A stretch of 64,000 bases of DNA from Meghimatium bilineatum (lineage: Eukaryota > Mollusca > Gastropoda > Stylommatophora > Philomycidae). Every line of letters begins with the position of its first letter. Position 1 is the first letter of the stretch. The position numbers and the translations under genes were made by a program. Below are positions 34,880 to 47,399 of the stretch, piece by piece. The notes below the pieces were generated by a model. The model was not told where the DNA came from. It did no database searches and saw nothing but the letters and a program-made list of their open reading frames with translations. The DNA lies in the NCBI GenBank assembly GCA_034231615.1, contig CM067298.1:36648127-36712126 (forward strand), in the 5' to 3' direction.

Positions 34880-35520
34880 ATAAAGAGAAGGCATATCAGG
34901 AGAGGAAGGTCTTGGATGGCAGAAGCAGAAGATACCCTACTCAGAGCAGAGTTTGTGAGCTGGATGAAGTTTGAAGAGGCTGTTAATGGGTGACATTTGT
35001 CAAAGACAGAACGTTATTGACAACATTCGTGATTCCGACGGGAAGAGAGTACTGCGACTGAGCTGCAAACAGAACAGAGAGAATGATCCACTAACTCATA
35101 CTGCAGCACTCGAAGCCACACGATACAATAAAATACACAGACGGCTCAGTGGTGCAAGAAACAGGTAGATGTGGTTAGGGTTTCGTGGCCTATCAAAATG
35201 GCAAGAAATTAGCTGAGAAGTCAGCTGCTTCCTTACTACAACATCGAGTATGAGAATGGATATGGTAGCAGTGACAGAAGCTCTCACTTGGCTAGCGACG
35301 CAACCACCAACAGACTCAATGATTCTATCGGACTCTCAAAGTATGCTGCGCAAGATAGAAACGTGTATGATCAGAACTGAATGGATCACTCTTCTCAGCA
35401 ACACGGTTGCATTATATGGATCTACAGGTCATGCTGGGGTCATGGGAAACTAAAAATACGATGTGCTTGCTGATAGGGTATTGTTTAACGGAGCCGAGAT
35501 GAGACATGATTTAATTAATT
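34880..35520 (+). mobile_element. RNase H-type LINE fragment (copy 1)
   Basis: TDGSVVQETGRCG, an in-frame stop, then GFVAYQNGKKLAEKSAA (about 35135-35225). A frameshift leads to MRMDMVAVTEALTWLATQPP with ILSDSQSMLRKIE (35250-35370), then VALYGSTGHAGVMGN and a stop where NExAD is expected. The order of Asp, Glu and Asp motifs is RNase HI. It belongs to the same family as the minus-strand fragment at 48.97-49.69 kb. No RT part is recognised upstream. Confidence 0.7.
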
Positions 35521-36469
35521 AGAGCAGTCATTGATACCTACGAGAAGTCGAGGAGGAGGTCGAACGAGACAATGTACACATTCATGTTGCATTGCATACT
35601 CCTGATAGTTGATATCTACTCGATATGAAAAAAGCTCACCTTAAATGTACCATTGCACATTTTAAATAAAAAGAATTTCTATCAACCCTTTGACAGTTGT
35701 TGGCAAGTCTTGACAACAGTTTATGTCAATAGTGCTTTTTAATATTTAAATTGTTTGAATGTGATATATTTCACAGACTATATGAAAAACAACATGTAAC
35801 TTGTCGTACATTGTCTGTTTCACTAATTTTGTTTTTGGGGAGGGGGTAGAATTAGCTATTTCTGATAGAACTTAGCAGTGGACGGAACAATTCTTGAATT
35901 CGTTATATTTATGAGAAGGATGGGCGTGGGGTGGGTAAATTCAACACATAGCAAAAATTGTTGAAGTAGATTTATATACATCCCTAAACAGCAGTAAACT
36001 TACCATCTTAGCTAGTGTTTTGAGATCAGCTGTTTGATATTGTTCAAGATACTGTTGTCAGAGCTTTTTTTAAATGTTATCACTACCACTAGATGTTTCC
36101 ACTAGCTGCTATAAATGCCAGTAAATGTTTTTATCCGGGATACCATCGCTGTGTACTGTACCAAAAATATAGACCCGTGTTAGAATAAACTTTCAATGCA
36201 GTCAACCTGGAACACATTCATTTGTGTCTCCTGTCATGCGTACATGATTGGTGTCTGGTAGTATTATTGACATATGCGGACTGCTTAAAACAGTGCAAGT
36301 ACATTACATTACATTTTGTTACAACAGCTGAGTGTATTGCTCGATAGTTGTGAGGATGACAACACTAAATATTACTAAGTATGACTGAGAAGCAAGATAG
36401 AGTGTTAAAGCAGACACATATTAAACAGAAGAGAGATGTAAGAATCATAATGTCAGAAAAGATTCGACA

Positions 36470-36592
36470 AAATTCTTATATTTCTTTCACTTGAAACGTT
36501 TCTATATCTGTAATTCTGTTTCCTGAATAAACCTCAGTCTTTTGTAGTTCATACAGTGGCCCATAGAGCTTTGATTACAGTGTTGTTTCAGA
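36470..36592 (-). mobile_element. 3' end of RNase H-type LINE (copy 1)
   Basis: On the minus strand AATCAAAGCTCTATGGG, TATGAACTACAAAAGAC and GAAACAGAATTACAGATATA match 7265-7345 of the element at 5248-7372, through its final ETELQI codons. About 120 bp remain. Confidence 0.8.
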
Positions 36593-37379
36593 TGAACACT
36601 ATGCAATGAGTCACCGTAACACAGCTACACAGTGAAAGTATATTCGTGGAAAAAGTAACATAATATTGTCCAATAAGTAAACATTAAATAGTAAAGGTAT
36701 GAATAAATTCAACTTTTGATTTTGTAATTCAGTATCAAGAAACAAATTCAAGACAGTATAAGCACACAATATAAAACCTAGTGTCTTTTAAAAATATATG
36801 TATGGTTAAAATGGTTATTCAATTGGTAATTTTAATATTTCTTGATGTAGTTTACATTTCAAGATTATATGCTATCACATCCCTTCCATAACGTATGCTT
36901 TTTTCTTTAATAACTAATACTAAAGTGATATAGAATCCTATGGTTACATTATGTATCCTACATGAGGGTGATCTGAGTGTTTCACTAGTGGTCTATCATA
37001 CGAACTATCACGCAATAGTAAACATTCAGTAGATGATTTGCCATTATATTATATTGAAGGTTTATTTTTTTTTTGTAAGGTCTACATTATGTAATATATA
37101 TATGATTGTGATCTCTTTGTGTGGAACAGTATTCAGAAAAAACCCAGAATTGCACATCAGGCTGGGGACCCTAGATGTGTTTCAGCCTGAGCATGGTTCT
37201 AGCTAGGAACTTATACATGGTGCCCAGCCTTTGAACAGATGGCACATGGCGTATCGAGGAAAGTAACTGTATGCAAGACGTGACAATTCTCTATTGAAAG
37301 CCAGTATCGTGGAAATATTTTAGACATGGATAATATAAAAGACATTTGACATAAAAACCCCTTTCCTCGTTGATGGCGG

Positions 37380-37990
37380 GGATTCATCACTATTGGCTAC
37401 ACCACCAGATTGCATTGACCAAGGTACATATCTCAATCAATCAAGTGTCATGCCTAGTGACGTAGGCGATCATGTTTCTCTTAGACTCTCTGTCTCTTGT
37501 CAATAAGCTCGCTTGGTGAACTTCTACAGTGCCACAATACTAGTCCATCTAGCAACTTTTCTCTGTGTCGTTCCCTATCTCTTCTCCCCTTCATCTTTCC
37601 AGTGATTATTAAGTGTTCAAGTTGTGTTCATCTCAGCACATGTCCTAGAAATCTTGATTTCTAATGTTTGATATAGTTGATCTTTTTACGCCATTATCAA
37701 TGCTAATCTCTGTATTAATTGTCTTAGCTGTCCATGGTATTTTCATCATTCTTCTCAGAAAACAAATCTCTGTAGCCTTTGATTCACTTTGAATTGTATG
37801 TGTTTACAGTCCATCCTTCACATCCACAAAATAGAATTGGTTCGATATAACATTTCAGCACTCGAATTCAGCTCTGCATTGATAGACTTCCATTGCACAA
37901 AATGGTTCTCATTTTCTGGAATGCTGATTTGGCTTGTGCCGTTCGGCTCTTTGTCCTTGTGCTGTTCGGTACAGATCTGGGTTGCGAGAA
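37380..37990 (-). mobile_element. LINE RT C-terminal fragment (copy 1)
   Basis: Minus-strand homology to the plus-strand LINE at 56.09-56.70 kb. Matching parts are RTNSIL with CGCEGWTVN-like sequence, QRLQRFVF, MMKIPWTAKT and the LGHVLR-like region, plus a GEEIGN-like 3' part. Multiple stops. Confidence 0.7.
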
Positions 37991-38639
37991 TCACATCAGA
38001 AAAGAGAAGATACTTGGCAGAGAAATTGAAGACCGTGACTCAAACTCTGCATGCTGTTGAAAGGTGAAGACACAATCCTCAAAATTTACTCTTATCAGCA
38101 GAAAACATATCTCACAACACTGTACACCACTGAGAGATAAGTCTTATCGCATGAATAAACCTTTAGAGAAACAAATGCTATACATGAAATAAGAAATAAT
38201 CACACATCATTCCTGGGGATCGATACAACAACGACATAAATAAATGTTGTGCTCTTTTGTGATATATTATGTGGCCTTCAAGTGTTATTGTTTGTGACAT
38301 CCATTAATTTAAGTTATTTATGTTATTGTGTTGGTTATCCATGACATACCTTTCATATCTTCTGTGATATTGTTTTATTAACCGTTCAGCAATTCTCTGT
38401 GAACTGCATCAATATCTATCGGTATCAAATATGTCTTACTAAGTGTAACATTGGTCTTTGAAGGCGTCATCAAATTTATGTAAATAAATTATGTAAATAG
38501 TCCTTCGGTATCCCTGCATGAACAATGTATAACGTGTAGAAGTATATTGTCCTACCTCTCTGACAGCGGTCTCTGAACAATTCAGTATTTTTGTGTGAAA
38601 TTCATCAATCTCTTTCTGTAAAATGTATGTTGTACCTTC

Positions 38640-39167
38640 ATCAACATGTATGTGCTCCCTTCGTGACATGTATGTATTACCTTCTGTGGCATGTATGTAA
38701 TACCTTCTGTGGCATGCATGTATTACCTTCTGTGACATGTATGTATTACCTTATGTGGCGTGTATGTATTACCTTCTGTGGCATGTATGTATTACCTTCT
38801 GTGACATGTATGTAATACCTTCTGTGGCATGTATGTATTATCTTCTGTGACATGTATGTAATACCTTCTGTGGCATGCATGTATTACCTTCTGTGGCATG
38901 TATGTAATACCTTATGTGGCATGCATGTATTACCTTCTGTGACATGTATGTATTACCTTATGTGGCATGTATGTATTACCTTCTGTGGCATGTATGTATT
39001 ACCTTCTGTGGCATGTATGTATTACCTTCTGTGACATGTATGTAATACCTTCTGTGGCATGTATGTATTACCTTCTGTGGCATGAATGTATTACCTTCTG
39101 TGGCATGTATGTGCTCCCTCTGTGACATGTATGTGTTACCCTTCTGTGACATGTATGTGTTACCTTC
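38640..39167. repeat. 23-bp minisatellite (copy 1)
   Basis: Unit GTATGTATTACCTTCTGTGG plus CAT, measured at 23 bp between successive TACCTT sites, in about 23 units. CAT/ACAT, TATT/TAAT and CTTCTG/CTTATG variants are interspersed. The array runs directly into the N gap. Confidence 0.93.
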
Positions 39168-39267
39168 NNNNNNNNNNNNNNNNNNNNNNNNNNNNNNNNN
39201 NNNNNNNNNNNNNNNNNNNNNNNNNNNNNNNNNNNNNNNNNNNNNNNNNNNNNNNNNNNNNNNNNNN
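39168..39267. other. Assembly gap, 100 N
   Basis: Exactly 100 N, the conventional length for a gap of unknown size. It separates the two copies of the 6-kb segment. Confidence 0.99.
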
Positions 39268-40011
39268 TATCAAATAGTATTATGCATTTTACAGTATTTA
39301 GTATGATGATTAATCTTTATTTCATTAGATTGTTTTAGATGATACATTTATAGGACATTGAAAATATGTGCACATTATTCTTGTGCAAAAGCCGTCATTA
39401 GAACATAAAGCTGTTATAGTGTGAACCCAGTGCAATAGCACATAAACTATCCAAATTAAAATTGTGTATATTAAGAAAACTCGTAAGGAATATAATGGAC
39501 AACAAGGTTGATCCAATGTCTGGGTAGATATGAATCTTAAGGAAGTATAACACTTAAAAACCTTTTTTTAAATGTAACTAAACTATGGTAGACTTATTAT
39601 AAGACAATATGTGTTAGATAATTTAATAGTGGAGGGCAAGGCCCACGCAGAACAAGAAGCCTTCAATGACGTCTATGGGCGCAATTGAGAACCTTCTGCA
39701 GGAAAATAATACAGAACAGAGAAAATATATAGCGGTAGAGCGGACACAGATCTACATTTGACACGTCTCATAGGAAATGAAAATAATACCCGACGACGGA
39801 CTGCACTGAAATACCCTAGTAAAGTTGATTGCGAATTGTTATCAAATTCGAAGATTATTACATCTACAAGAGCTTAGACACCAGACCGTAGTAACAGCGC
39901 ATTATTCACGTTGCGCTCACTGGGGGATTCGCATATCCTACTCAGGTTAATCTGAAAACTTAATCTTGTAGTAATACAATAAAACAGCGTCTACAAGACA
40001 CACACATGTAC

Positions 40012-40013
<2 letters not shown>

Positions 40014-40070
<57 letters not shown>
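40014..40070. repeat. (TA)n microsatellite (copy 2)
   Basis: Counterpart of 33726-33797, shorter. Confidence 0.95.
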
Positions 40071-40072
<2 letters not shown>

Positions 40073-41149
40073 CTTACTCGTCGAACTTATTAAAAGCCCC
40101 ATCCTCTGTAGACTGAGAATGATCTTTATCAGTGTTTGAAATAGTGTACGCTTTAAGAAATATTTGTTTCACTGTGTTCCATACTAATTATTTCATCCTA
40201 GGTTTCCTATGAACTTGTGTGTTTTGTTGGTTTCTCTTCTCATACAATTGTAACCATCAAATTATATAGGGTATAATAATAGGGCTGCTACGACCTATAC
40301 CTAACTGTTGGATCTTCTCTGGCTTTTTGGTAACTGTATATATATATATATAAGTATCACATTTCAAAAATAACTTAAATATGTACAATAAATAATTGTT
40401 CATTGTCAGTGATCCCGAGGTGTATTTTGAGGTAGAGTACTTTATATACATAATTTTGGCGACAACTCATCTTCCAGTTCTGTGTTCCAACCTTTATTAA
40501 AATGAGATTATGACTTAAATGTAGGTGTTGTCATGTGTATTATCCTGTTATCGTCCATGTAACTCTTGTGTGTTATGGCTCGTATACGGAATGTTCCACC
40601 ATTGTATATGCATGCATTCAATGACATACAACAGTGAGGTGGTATTCATGTTTGCCATATTTGACCATGCAGTCCGAAAGATTACATGACTACATTACGA
40701 CATCAAATCGTATTATTAATACTTCGCGGCAAAAATAGTCAAAATTGTCTTATATCTTCATTATTCAAAAACATTTGTAACAGCAGATCCAAGTCATGCT
40801 GGAGTCAGATGTGCCAGGCTGAATTGCGGAAAATCGCATCCACGCTGTATCCATGACTACATCCAATACTGCACCCAACGAATCTGTAGCAGTGTGAAAA
40901 CGATCACAAAAGGAGAATTAATTCGAAGATATACACAGAATATTGACTATTTTTGCTGCGATGCAGAAATAATATATTTTCTAATGACGTATTGTAGCCA
41001 TACAATCATACGACAGAATTATGATATGAAAGAAAGCTCTGTTTAAATATCCCATTTCATACTGTTAGTAGTTGACAGAAAAAAGCACAGGTTAAAGAAC
41101 ACTTCATGGTCGCCACTAATCACCATCACCTCTTACACCAATCTCTAGA

Positions 41150-41795
41150 CAGTATAAAGGGAAGGCATATCAGGAGACGAAGGTCTTGGATGGCAGAAGC
41201 AGAAGATACCCTACTCAGAGCAGAGTTTGTGAGCTGGATGAAGTATGAAGAGGCTGTTAATGGGTGACATTTGTCAAAGACAGAAAGTTATTGACAACAT
41301 TCGTGATTCCGACGGGAAGAGAGTACTGCGACTGAGCTGCAAACAGAAAAGAGAGAATGATCCACTAACTCATACTGCAGCACTCGAAGCCACACGATAC
41401 AATAAAATACACAGACGGCTCAGTGGTGCAAGAAACAGGTAGATGTGGTTAGGGTTTCGTGGCCTATCAAAATGGTAAGAAATTAGTTGAGAGGTCAGCT
41501 GCTTCCTTACTACAAGATCGAGTATGAGAATGGATATGGTAGCAGTGACAGAAGCTCTCACATGGCTAGCGACGCAACCACCAACAGACTCAATGATTCT
41601 ATCGGACTCTCAAAGTATGCTGCGCAAGATAGAAACGTGTATGATCAGAACTGAATCGATCACTCTTCTCAGCAACACGGTTGCATTATATGGATCTACA
41701 GGTCATGCTGGGGTCATGGGAAACTAAAAATACGATGTGCTTGCTGATAGGGTATTGTTTAACGGAGCCGAGATGAGACACGATTTAATTAATTA
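41150..41795 (+). mobile_element. RNase H-type LINE fragment (copy 2)
   Basis: Counterpart of 34880-35520, with the same internal stop in TDGSVVQETGRCG and the same frameshift. A few substitutions (for example TESITLL for TEWITLL). Confidence 0.7.
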
Positions 41796-42764
41796 GAGCA
41801 GTCATTGATACCTACGAGAAGTCGAGGAGGAGGTCGAACGAGACAATGTACACATTCATGTTGCATTGCATACTCCTGATAGTTGATATCTTCTCGATAT
41901 GAAAAAAGCTCACCTTAAATGTACCATTGCACATTTTAAATAAAAAAGAATTCTATCAACCCTTTTACATTTGTTGGCAAGTCTTGACAACAGTTTATGT
42001 CAATAGTGCTTTTTAATATTTAAATTGTTTGAATGTGATATATTTCACAGACTATATGAAAAACAACATGTAGCTTGTCGTACATTGTCTGTTTCACTAA
42101 TTTTGTTTTTGGGGAGGGGGTAGAATTAGCTATTTCTGATAGAACTTAGCAGTGGGCAGAACGATTCTTGAATTCTTTATATTTATGAGAAGGATGGCCA
42201 TGGGGTGCGTAAATTCAACACATAGCAAAAATTGTTGAAGTAAATTTATATACATCCCTAAACAGCAGTAAACTTACCATCTTAGCTAGTGTTTTGAGAT
42301 CAGCTGTTTGATATTGTTCAAGATACTGTTGTCAGAGCTTTTTTTTAATGTTACCACTACCACTAGATGTTTCCACTATCTGCTATAAATGCCAGTAAAT
42401 GTTTTTATCCGGGATACCATCGCTGTGTACTGTACCAAAAATATAGACCCGTGTTAGAATACACTTTCAATGCAGTCAACCTGGAACACATTCATTTGTG
42501 TCTCCTGTCATGCGTACATGATTGGTGTCTGGTAGTATTATTGAAATATGCGGACTGCTTAAAACAGTGCAAGTACATTACATTACATTACATTACATTA
42601 CATTTTGTTACAACAGCTGAGTGTATTGCTCGATAGTTGTGAGGATGACAACACCAAATATTACTAATCATGACTGAGAAGCCAGATAGAGTGTTAAAGC
42701 AGACACATATTAAACAGAAGAGAGATGTTAGAATCATAATGTCAGAAAAGATTCGACAAAATTC

Positions 42765-42885
42765 TTCTATTTCTTTCACTTGAAACGTGTCTATATCTGT
42801 AATTCTGTTTCCTGAATAAACCTCAGTCTTTTGTAGTTCATACAGTGGCCCATAGAGCTTTGATTACAGTGTTGTTTCAGATGAA
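42765..42885 (-). mobile_element. 3' end of RNase H-type LINE (copy 2)
   Basis: Counterpart of 36470-36592, with an almost identical sequence. Confidence 0.8.
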
Positions 42886-43639
42886 CACTATGCAATGAGT
42901 CACCGTAACACAGCTACACAGTGAAAGTATATTCGTGGAAAAAGTAACATAATATTGTCCAATAAGTAAACATAAATAGTAAAGGTATGAATAAATTCAA
43001 CTTTTGAGTTTGTAATTCAGTATCAAGAACTAAATTCAAGACAGTATAAGCACACAATATAAAACCTAGTGTCTTTGAAAAATATATGTATGGTTAAAAT
43101 GGTTATTCAATTGGTAATTTTAATATTTCTTGATGTAGTTTACATTTCAAGATTATATGCTATCACATCCCTTCCATAACGTATGCTTTTTTCTTTAATA
43201 ACTAATACTAATGTGATATAGAATCCTATGGTTACATTATGTATCCTACATAAGGGTGATCTGAGTGTTTCACTAGTGGTCTATCATACGAACTATCATG
43301 CAACAGTAAACATTCAGTAGATGATTTGCCATTATATTATATTGAAGGTTTATTTTTTTGTGTAAGGTCTACATTATGTAATATATATATGATTGCGATC
43401 TCTTGTGTGGAACAGTGTTCAGAAAAAACCCAGAATTGCACATCAGGCTGGGGACCCTAGATGTGTTTCAGCCTGAGCATGGTTCTTGCTAGGAACGTAT
43501 ACATGGTGCCCAGCCTTTGAACAGATGGCACATGGCGTATCGAGGAAAGTAACTGTATGCAAGACGTGACAATTCTCTTGAAAGCCAGTATCGGGGAAAT
43601 ATTTTAGACATGGATAATATAAAAGGCATTTGACATAAA

Positions 43640-44285
43640 AACCACTTTCCTCGTTGATGGCGGGGATTCATCACTATTGGCTACACCACCAGATCGCATT
43701 GACCAAGGTACAGATCTCAATCAATCAAGTGTCATGCCTAGTGACGTAGGCGATCATGTTTCTCCTAGACTCTCTGTCTCTTGTCAAAAAGCACGCTTGA
43801 TGAACTTCTACCGTGCCACAATACTAGTCCATCTAGCAACTTTTCTCTGTGTCGTTCCCTATCTCTTCTCCCCTTCATCTTTCGAGTGATTATCAAGTAT
43901 TAAAGCTGTGTTCATCTCAGCACATGCCCTAGAAATCTTGATTTCTAATGTTTGATATAGTTGATCTTTTTACACCATTATCAATGCTAATCTCTGTATT
44001 AATTGTCTTAGCTGTCCATGATATTTTCATCATTCTTCTCAGAAATCAAATCTCTGTAGCCTTTGATTCACTTTGAATTGTATTTGTTTACAGTCCATCC
44101 TTCACACCCACAAAATAGAATTGGTTCGATATAACATTTCAGCACTCGAATTCAGCTCTGCATTGATAGACTTCCATTGCACAAAATGGTTCTCATTTTC
44201 TGGAATGCTGATGTAGCTTGTGCCGTTCGGCTCTTTATCCTTGTGCTGTTCGGTACAGATCTGGGTTGCGAGAATCACATCAGAC
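43640..44285 (-). mobile_element. LINE RT C-terminal fragment (copy 2)
   Basis: Counterpart of 37380-37990, with the same stops. The minus-strand frame with ENENHFVQWKSINAELNSSA reads slightly longer here. Confidence 0.7.
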
Positions 44286-44929
44286 AAGAGAAGATACTTG
44301 GCAGAGAAATTGAAGACAGTGACTCAAACTCTGCATGTTGTTGAAAGGTGAAGACACAATCCCCAAAATTTACTCTTATCAGCAGAAAACATATCTCACA
44401 ACACTGTACACCGCTGGGAGATAAGTCTTATCGGCATGAATAAAGCTTTGGAGAAACAAATGCCATACATGAAGTAAGAAATAAGAACACATCATTCCTG
44501 GGAAGCGATACAACAAAGACATAAATAAATGTTGTGCTCTTTTGTGATATATTATGTGGCCTTCAATTGTTATTGTTTGTGACATTCATTAATTTAAGTT
44601 ATTTATGCTATTGTGTTGGCTATCCAAGACATACCTTGCATATCTTCTGTGATATTGTTTTATTAACCGTTCAGCAATTCTCTCTGAACTGCATCGATAT
44701 CTATCGGTATCAAATATGTCTTACTAAGTGTAACATTGGTCTTTGAAGGCGTCATCAAATTTATGTAAATAAATTATGTAAATAGTCCTTCGGTATCATT
44801 GCATGAACAATGTATAACGTGTAGAAGTATATTGTCCTACCTCTCTGACAGCGGTCTCTGAACAAATCAGTATTTTTTGTGTGAAATTCATCAATCTCTT
44901 TCTGTAAAATGTATGTTGTACCTTCATCG

Positions 44930-45370
44930 ACATGTATGTCCTCCCTTCGTGACATGTATGTATTACCTTCTGTGACATGTATGTATTACCTTCTGTGGCA
45001 TGCATGTATTACCTTCTGTGGCATGTATGTATTACCTTCTGTGACTTGTATGTAATACCTTCTGTGGCATGTATGTATTACCTTCTGTGGCATGTATGTA
45101 TTACCTTCTGTGGCATGTATGTATTACCTTCTGTGACATGTATGTAATACCTTCTGTGGCATGTATGTATTACCTTCTGTGGCATGAATGTATTACCTTC
45201 TGTGGCATGTATGTGCTCCCTCTGTGACATGTATGTGTTACCCTTCTGTGACATGTATGTGTTACCATCTGTGACATGTATGTATTACCTTCTGTAACAT
45301 GCACGTGTTACCTTCTGTGACATGTAAACGTTACCTTCTGCAACATGTATGTGTTAACCCCTGTGACATG
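44930..45370. repeat. 23-bp minisatellite (copy 2)
   Basis: Same unit as 38640-39167 but fewer copies. Unlike copy 1 it is complete: it decays through GTGTTACC variants into unique sequence at about 45370. Confidence 0.93.
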
Positions 45371-46435
45371 CTGACATCATCTTCTTTAACAGTAAAAGTT
45401 TGTCTTATGTTCCTCTATTGAAGTATATTGTGTGACTCACTGGATACTTGTGTAATATATTTGGCTATCTTCTGTGAAACTGTGACATTACATCCTCCAT
45501 CTGTATGTCATGTTTTGTAACTTTCGACTACACTCGTAATATGCATACTTCCACATGATACCGTAACATTATGTTACATTCCTCGACTATATTTAACTGT
45601 ACTAACATTTATGATTGCATTTAACACATGCAGTACAACCTATTATATGTCGATTTAAATTTACATCAGCGTTATATTACGACATCTGTGCCGCATATGT
45701 ATGTTGTAGTCACTCGTGAAGGTCAGTGGATATGCTGTTTAAAACAAAACTGTGTTTTTACACTTGATACTGTATACTTATTTGGTTAACAATATTGCAA
45801 AGTGTATGGTCTGCGATATAATGATGTTTGTTGGAGTCTTATTCTCGATGTTGAGTCAAATTATTAATTTGATCTTCGATAATCGGTCTTGATTATATGA
45901 GTGTTATATCATGATGAACTTTGCATTGGTGAAGAGATGATTCTTAGACCATCCAACGGTGGCAACAAACTAGAACTGTTCGGGGTATCCCTAATACCGA
46001 GAAGCACTAAATTATTTAACAAGCAAGCACAAGTGGGCCAGAGAGCTCACGCCTAACCACACCAACCACGTAAACCTCAATAAGATGAATAAAATAGATT
46101 AGAAACTCCTCCGCGTTGTGAATATGACTGAATCTAGTCGTATTTCCACACAAAAAAAAAGAACTAGCATTTGAAAGAGAGTCATGGGAAAATTGTTCAG
46201 CCAGAAAAAGTTACAGAAGAAACGAAAAATATGCATCTGAGTGAAATCTTCACTATTCGGCCATAAGTGACGAGAGTACCACTAGCACGCCCTCATTTCC
46301 TCTCTCTCTCCCAAGGATTTGACAGAAAAAAACACTTCTATATCAATATCTACTATTGAACAATTAAAAGATAACGAGATATATGATGAGAACTTGTTTG
46401 TAAATAAATAGGTAAGAACTATGTAATACGGTTAT
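45371..46435. other. Spacer, nothing recognised
   Basis: No coding pattern or repeat family identified. Confidence 0.4.
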
Positions 46436-46436
46436 T

Positions 46437-46810
46437 AAAATGTTACACCATTAGCGTTACAAGTAACTGTATGGTGTTATATATCATTACAACATTATGG
46501 CATACACGTACCTTTATAATGTGCTATATCATTACAAAGTTAGCGATACACGTACCTGTAGAGTGTGCTATATTATTACACATTAGAACATACACGTACC
46601 TGTATAGTGTGCTATATCATTACACCATTAGCGCATACAGGTAAGTCTACATGTATGTGTGCTATAATATTACAACACTAGCGATACAAGTACCTGTATT
46701 TTGTGCTATATCATTACACCATTAGCGATACAAGTAGGCCTACATTTATGGTGTGCTATATCATTACAACAATAGCGATACAAGTACCTGTGTTGTGTGA
46801 TATATTGCTC
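46437..46810. repeat. ~55-60-bp tandem repeat, about seven units
   Basis: Each unit carries GTGCTATATCATTACA, (C)CATTAGCGATACA and (A/C)GTACCTGTAT. The units vary by indels, and two have an extra GGCCTACAT-like insert. Confidence 0.85.
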
Positions 46811-47095
46811 TACCAGATCAATAATACCACATGTGTGATTATGGATTTATTACCGGACTATAGTCCAATGATCCTCTACATGGATCGTATGCTCTCTTGG
46901 AGGTCACCTAGAAGTGCAGGGAAGCCACTGCGAAATATTTTTAATGGTTTGGGTGAAGATCACAGAGCCGTTCATTGAGACCTCATGAAGGTAATTTATA
47001 GACGATTGACATGGCGATTTAAATCGATTAATATTAAAAGCATTGAGACATTGTAAAGACAGTCAATTAACATTTTTTTATCAACAGGGAGAGGG
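46811..47095. other. Spacer, nothing recognised
   Basis: A 91-codon frame runs through the repeat and into this part; it has no family resemblance and I do not call it. Confidence 0.4.
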
Positions 47096-47099
47096 ACAT

Positions 47100-47182
47100 G
47101 CAGAATACTGTTAGTTAAAGGGCGGTGGCGGGTGGGGGGGGGGGGGTATGGGAGACACCACACACAAAATGTTCAGAACCAC
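47100..47182 (-). mobile_element. hAT-like terminal fragment
   Basis: The reverse complement starts CAGTGGTTCTGAACATTTTG, the common hAT terminus. The 8 bp outside (ATCTGGAA) resemble the nTCTnGAn target motif. It includes a poly-G/poly-C run at 47137-47147. The opposite end was not found. Confidence 0.45.
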
Positions 47183-47399
47183 TGATCTGGAACACATAGG
47201 AAATGTAACATACTTGAGTCTCCTATGAGTTTCTTGTAAATTATCATGATACTGGACAACTATATGTAATGCGTAAGAACAGTAATGATGGTACAGGAAG
47301 CCATATGAAACGTTTAACGAGTATGACAAACATACGTATAAAATGATATAGCGTGTAATAACTACTATTAAAATGTAAGGGACACATAGAATTAAGTCC

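Larger units (their letters stand above)
32975..39167 (+). repeat. Copy 1 of ~6.1-kb direct duplication
   Basis: Collinear with 39268-45270 from its first base (TATCAAATTGTATTATGC against TATCAAATAGTATTATGC) to its last before the gap. Differences are scattered SNPs, 1-10 bp indels, (TA)n length, ACATT repeat count (three near 36300 against five near 42580) and minisatellite length. Its right end is the N gap at 39168. It contains LINE scraps at 34.9-35.5, 36.48 and 37.4-38.0 kb and a 23-bp minisatellite. Most of the rest is unassigned AT-rich DNA. Confidence 0.95.
39268..45270 (+). repeat. Copy 2 of ~6.1-kb direct duplication
   Basis: Begins at the first base after the gap and follows copy 1 to its end within the 23-bp minisatellite, then continues into unique sequence. 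Divergence from copy 1 is low, about 1-2% by eye plus microsatellite differences. The same LINE scraps recur in the same order. Confidence 0.95.

Noticed and set aside
38591..39034. Repeat protein with YYLLWHVCNT-type units
   Set aside because: A translation of the 23-bp minisatellite; it runs into the N gap and has no independent coding evidence.
32975..45270. Recent tandem gene-scale duplication as a biological event
   Set aside because: The only junction is an assembly gap; allelic duplication in the assembly explains everything seen. Kept as a finding about the assembly, not as biology.
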